From the NCBI RefSeq assembly GCF_002835935.1, contig NZ_PJCF01000003.1, positions 62,001 through 126,000 on the forward strand: 64,000 nt of DNA, given 5' to 3'. Source of the DNA: Paraglaciecola sp. MB-3u-78. GTDB lineage: Bacteria > Pseudomonadota > Gammaproteobacteria > Enterobacterales > Alteromonadaceae. This document shows positions 60,846-64,000 of the stretch, one piece after another (the stretch's first letter is position 1; the number at the start of each line of letters is the position of its first letter). The position numbers and the translations under genes were made by a program. The notes under the pieces are model-generated. The model ran no database searches and had not been told where the DNA came from. It worked only from the letters and a program-made list of their open reading frames with translations.

Positions 60846-61121
60846 CTACTCCTCCTCATTAAACCTAGTGACGATTAAAGTTTCAACCGCATCTAACGCC
60901 GCTTGTGCATCTTTACCTTCAGTCACTACTCGCACTTCTTTGCCTTGATGGCTTTCGAGCATCATTAAGCCTAATACGCTGTTGGCTGAGGCTTGCTTAT
61001 CGCCTTGGTGTAGGGTTATTTGTGCATCAAATTTATTGGTTAGCTGAACAAGCTGGGTGGCTGCTCTAGCGTGAAGCCCTAATTTGTTGACGATAACCAG
61101 TGTCTTTTCGAAGCGAGGCAT
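60846..61121 (-). CDS. ptsO: Nitrogen-PTS phosphocarrier NPr
   Basis: NPr is the HPr-like carrier of the nitrogen phosphotransferase system, passing phosphate from PtsP to PtsN. The 91-residue protein has the active-site region KLGLHARAATQLVQL (phospho-His about 16) and the QASANSVLGLMMLES segment (about 43-57) that corresponds to the Ser46 area of HPr. It overlaps the end of rapZ by one base (TGATG) and is the last gene of the rpoN-hpf-ptsN-rapZ-ptsO unit. The name ptsO is used, npr being its synonym. Confidence 0.94.
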   Translation of the reverse strand: MPRFEKTLVIVNKLGLHARAATQLVQLTNKFDAQITLHQGDKQASANSVLGLMMLESHQGKEVRVVTEGKDAQAALDAVETLIVTRFNEEE

Positions 61122-61963
61122 CAGTTTTGTTCGCGGTGGCGAATTTGTACATCGGGGTGGGAGTTGCTAAACGTTTTGGCTAGCATTTCGGCAACATAAA
61201 CGGATCTATGTTGGCCGCCTGTGCAACCAATAGCTACTGTGACATAACTGCGATTGTTACGCTCTAAATGTGGTAACCATGTGGAAATTAAGTTTTGAAT
61301 TTGCCAAATAAACTTGGTCACTATCGGTTGTGAACCCAAAAATATCTGTACCGGTGTATCTAAGCCTGTTAAGTGTTTGAGGTCGGGTTCCCAATGAGGG
61401 TTAGGTAAAAAGCGGCCGTCAAATACATAATCGGCGTCTTTTGGTATGCCATGTTTAAAACCAAAGGATTCGAATACCAAGACCAGTCTAGAGCTTTTTT
61501 TACCTAAAATACGTTCACGGACTAATTCAGCAAGTTGATGGACCGATAGTTGGTCAGTGTCTATATATAAATCAGCACGTTCGGCAATAGGCGCGAGTAA
61601 TTGGCTCTCCGCTTGGATAGCATCAGACAACGATTTATTTTGTTTGGATAAAGGATGCAACCGTCGTGTTTCGCTAAAACGTCTGATCAGCATATCATCG
61701 CTGGCATCTAGATAAAGTATGGTCATGTTCCAAGTGGAGGGAAGATAATCAAGAATTTCGACTAGCTCATTAGGGTCCTTTGGTAAGTTACGTACATCGA
61801 TACTAACGGCCACTTGGTCATATTCATCAACAACAGTATGAGTCAGTGTGGGTAAAAGGTTAACTGGGATATTGTCCACGCAATAATATCCAAGGTCTTC
61901 CAATGAGCGCAGTACTATCGATTTACCTGAACCAGAGCGCCCACTAATAATGATCAGTTTCAT
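61121..61963 (-). CDS. rapZ: RNase adapter protein RapZ
   Basis: RapZ is an RNA-binding P-loop protein that, in E. coli, targets the sRNA GlmZ to RNase E and so controls amino-sugar synthesis. The 280-residue protein has Walker A IISGRSGSGKSIVLRSLED (about 5-23), DIRNLP-type DVRNLP, and a C-terminal region with VTVAIGCTGGQHRSVYVAEML and HRE near the end, which are the conserved RNA-binding/tetramer part. Its last codon meets the start of ptsO, and its first the stop of ptsN, so all three are coupled. It is normal in length. Confidence 0.95.
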   Translation of the reverse strand: MKLIIISGRSGSGKSIVLRSLEDLGYYCVDNIPVNLLPTLTHTVVDEYDQVAVSIDVRNLPKDPNELVEILDYLPSTWNMTILYLDASDDMLIRRFSETRRLHPLSKQNKSLSDAIQAESQLLAPIAERADLYIDTDQLSVHQLAELVRERILGKKSSRLVLVFESFGFKHGIPKDADYVFDGRFLPNPHWEPDLKHLTGLDTPVQIFLGSQPIVTKFIWQIQNLISTWLPHLERNNRSYVTVAIGCTGGQHRSVYVAEMLAKTFSNSHPDVQIRHREQN

Positions 61964-62407
61964 TTATCCTAGTGCCTCAAATAATTCTTGATCTGTTTTC
62001 GCTTTGCGCATTCGGCTCAACGTGTCCTTATTGTTTAGTTTAGTGGCAATAGCAGACAAAGTGCCTAAATGTTCAGATGCTTTGTCTTCGGGTACCAAAA
62101 TAGCAAAAAAGATATCAACTGGCGCATTGTCTATGGCGTCATAATCGATTGGGTTTTCACTGGTCACTACAATCGCTATAACATTTTCTAGATCTTGTAG
62201 GCGACCATGTGGCAGTGCAATGCCATTACCAATACCAGTACTGCCCATCTTTTCTCTGCATGTAAGACTATACAGAATAGTAGCTTGATCGATATCGATT
62301 ATATATTGATTAGCAATTTGACTGATGAGTTCAAGTATTCGTTTTTTACTGGTGCCCTGAACTGCACATAAAGTACAGTCAGGGTGAAGAATATCTTTAA
62401 TTTCCAT
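61964..62407 (-). CDS. ptsN: PTS IIA-like nitrogen regulatory protein PtsN
   Basis: PtsN (EIIANtr) is phosphorylated by NPr and controls potassium and phosphate responses in relatives. The 147-residue protein has the active-site motif NGIALPHGRL (phospho-His about 68) and the mannitol/fructose-type EIIA fold with GSTGIG and VDIFFAILVPEDKASEHLGTLSAIA. Its end abuts rapZ with no gap, and it is 34 bases after hpf. A regular member of the rpoN unit. Confidence 0.95.
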   Translation of the reverse strand: MEIKDILHPDCTLCAVQGTSKKRILELISQIANQYIIDIDQATILYSLTCREKMGSTGIGNGIALPHGRLQDLENVIAIVVTSENPIDYDAIDNAPVDIFFAILVPEDKASEHLGTLSAIATKLNNKDTLSRMRKAKTDQELFEALG

Positions 62408-62441
62408 TATGGATTCTAATTGTGGTTAATCGTTGACGCGA

Positions 62442-62729
62442 TCAATGGCGTTTAACTTTTTCCTTGTGCTTAATCACTTGTCGGTCAAGTTTATCGATTA
62501 AAGCATCTATTGCTGCATACATATCTGAATGTTCAGATGTAGCAAACACCTCTGTTCCACTGAGGTGTAAAGTGGCTTCAGCTTTTTGATTCAGCTTTTC
62601 CACGTTTAAAATCACATGAACATTATTTATATGATCAAAATGTCGTTCTAGTTTAGTAAATTTTGTATCGACGTAGTCTCTTAAAGAATCTGTAATATCT
62701 ACATGATGACCGGTAAGGTTAATTTGCAT
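62442..62729 (-). CDS. hpf: Ribosome hibernation promoting factor (short form)
   Basis: Hpf binds the small ribosomal subunit and helps make inactive 100S dimers in resting cells. The 95-residue length is that of the short form, without the C-terminal extension. The fold is shown by MQINLTGHHVDITDSLRDYVDTKFTKLERH (about 1-30) and a basic C-terminus (KLDRQVIKHKEKVKRH) that contacts rRNA. It lies 25 bases downstream of rpoN and 34 upstream of ptsN on the same strand, a standard position for this gene. Confidence 0.95.
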   Translation of the reverse strand: MQINLTGHHVDITDSLRDYVDTKFTKLERHFDHINNVHVILNVEKLNQKAEATLHLSGTEVFATSEHSDMYAAIDALIDKLDRQVIKHKEKVKRH

Positions 62730-62754
62730 ATCGCCTCTTCCTTCTTCAATTCGC

Positions 62755-64000
62755 CTAAAGCAGGCTCTTACGTTGGTTAGATGGTGGGATCATGAGTGAC
62801 TCCCGGTATTTTGCAATTGTTCGCCGCGCCACCATAATGCCTTGGTCAGCCAACACTTGTGCAATCTTGCTATCACTTAAAGGTTTACTGGGTTTTTCTG
62901 CTGCCACTAATTTTTTAATCAACGCCCTAATAGCGGTTGATGAACATTCTCCACCTACATCTGTGGCTACGTGGCTAGAGAAGAAGTATTTCAGCTCAAA
63001 AATGCCTCTTGGAGTATGCATGTATTTTTGTGTGGTGACTCGCGAAATAGTGGATTCGTGCATATCTACCATTTCGGCGACATCGTTCAACACCATAGGT
63101 CTCATCATTTCGGGACCGTGTTCAAAAAAGCCCATTTGTTGCTGCACTATACAATTAGACACTTTAAGAAGGGTTTCGTTGCGGCTTTCTACACTTTTAA
63201 TAAACCACTTAGCTTCTTGTAAATGTGAACGAATAAATTGACTGTCTGAAGAGTTCTTAACGCTTTTACTCATCGCTGCATATTGCTGATTGACATTGAG
63301 TTTAGGTAGGCTATCGGGGTTAAGTTCTACTGTCCACCGGCCATTTTTCTTAGAAACCGATACATCAGGGATTACGTATTCCGATTCACCTGTGACTATG
63401 GCGGTACCAGGCCTAGGATTAAGGGTTTGCAACAGTCGCATGGCTTCCCGTAACTCTTCTTCTTTAAGACGGGTTTTACGCATTAGAGTACGATAGTCCT
63501 TACTACCAATCAGATCGCAGTAATCAGTGATCAGCATCTTGGCTTCCTCTAGCCAAGGTGTATCCGGCGCAAATTGTCGTAACTGAATCAGTAAACATTC
63601 TTGGGCGCTGCGCGCCCCTGAGCCTACAGGATCAAACATCTGAATACGTTTTAGTACGACTGCCACTTCGTCCAGTTCAATCTCTTCGTCATCCATACTG
63701 GCTAGGACTTCTTCGGTGCTGATAGTCAAATAACCTGCTTCATCGATTGAGTCAATAATGGCCATCGCGATACCAATATCGGTATCGCTAAAATGAGTTA
63801 AACGCATTTGCCAAAGCAAATGGTCTTGAATGTTGTCTGTGGTTTCACCTTGAAATACTTGGTCGTCATCGCCTGCTGAGCCTGCGCTGCTCATAGAAGA
63901 CGGTGCTGATGAAGCACTTAAGTATTCATCCCAAGTACTATCTAAGGGTAAATCTTCTGGTATCTCATTTTTTTGCAGGGCTTCGCCGCTATCGACATTA
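62755..64000 (-). CDS. rpoN: RNA polymerase sigma-54 factor RpoN (5' part beyond window edge)
   Basis: RpoN serves promoters that need activator ATPases, such as nitrogen, motility and stress genes. The frame remains open to the right edge: the last visible codons on the minus strand read [15 protein letters not shown], a typical inner linker between region I and the core-binding part, so about 415 residues are seen and the N-terminal ~70-80 lie outside. The core-binding region (about [34 protein letters not shown]), the helix-turn-helix ([23 protein letters not shown]), and the RpoN box [15 protein letters not shown] near the C-terminus are all intact. It heads the hpf-ptsN-rapZ-ptsO unit. 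Confidence 0.96.
   Translation of the reverse strand, partial: NVDSGEALQKNEIPEDLPLDSTWDEYLSASSAPSSMSSAGSAGDDDQVFQGETTDNIQDHLLWQMRLTHFSDTDIGIAMAIIDSIDEAGYLTISTEEVLASMDDEEIELDEVAVVLKRIQMFDPVGSGARSAQECLLIQLRQFAPDTPWLEEAKMLITDYCDLIGSKDYRTLMRKTRLKEEELREAMRLLQTLNPRPGTAIVTGESEYVIPDVSVSKKNGRWTVELNPDSLPKLNVNQQYAAMSKSVKNSSDSQFIRSHLQEAKWFIKSVESRNETLLKVSNCIVQQQMGFFEHGPEMMRPMVLNDVAEMVDMHESTISRVTTQKYMHTPRGIFELKYFFSSHVATDVGGECSSTAIRALIKKLVAAEKPSKPLSDSKIAQVLADQGIMVARRTIAKYRESLMIPPSNQRKSLL

Overview
This 64 kb window looks like a chromosome segment of a marine, low-GC gammaproteobacterium of the Alteromonadales (Alteromonas / Glaciecola / Paraglaciecola type). The assignment is inference. It rests on the AT-rich codon use, the gene orders gltD-gltB/arcB, metJ/metF, pip-dtd-yiiD-like, tyrS/mepM-like/anmK and rpoN-hpf-ptsN-rapZ-ptsO..mgtE, an Oar-type TonB receptor beside a secreted endonuclease/exonuclease/phosphatase (EEP) protein, and MetJ, RpoH and ArcB orthologues of enteric type. 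No rRNA, tRNA or CRISPR array was seen.

Layout. 1-3.1 kb is accessory DNA: the start of a probable diaminopropionate ammonia-lyase gene running off the left edge, a complete IS1595-family element with an 8-bp target duplication, an orphan Rhs C-terminal toxin tip with its probable immunity gene, and a decayed reverse-transcriptase-like fragment. 3.1-12.6 kb holds a membrane-anchored class III cyclase with a TPR-like tail, hemL, pyrB, a GNAT remnant, a DUF3300 protein, ribA, a 7TMR-DISM/PAS/GGDEF/EAL protein and an internally deleted selO. 12.6-21.1 kb is housekeeping: cytochrome c, HD hydrolase, GST, metJ/metF with two met-box arrays, a YihY protein, a DUF2959 lipoprotein, pip-dtd, a GNAT-thioesterase fusion and rpoH. 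An intact IS66-family element (21.45-23.0 kb, perfect 8-bp duplication) lies upstream of rpoH.

23.3-38.6 kb carries an EAL-HDOD protein, a zinc deacylase-like enzyme, an Lrp-type regulator, anmK, an M23 endopeptidase, tyrS, DUF2721, a rhodanese, a CobD/CbiB homologue with mtnN, two tandem paralogous lipoproteins with a transglutaminase-like core plus TPRs, a 2OG-Fe(II) oxygenase, a nucleoside transporter and udk. 38.6-45.7 kb is the most unusual part. It has a TonB-receptor gene behind a hairpin-rich leader, then a secreted EEP gene whose 3' end plus downstream spacer is triplicated in ~370-bp units. A TumE/TumA-like toxin-antitoxin pair sits inside the same repeat field, which ends at the gltD terminator. 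45.7-56.9 kb is gltD-gltB, arcB and galT-galK.

57-64 kb is a DMT exporter, mgtE, an orphan two-gene unit (phage/contractile-injection tail-tube-like protein plus an unrecognised protein), then the nitrogen-PTS cluster ptsO-rapZ-ptsN-hpf-rpoN, with rpoN cut by the right edge. The best candidates for something undescribed are the tail-tube-like pair, the paralogous transglutaminase-TPR lipoproteins, and the repeat field that duplicates the end of a nuclease-like gene and holds the toxin-antitoxin cassette.
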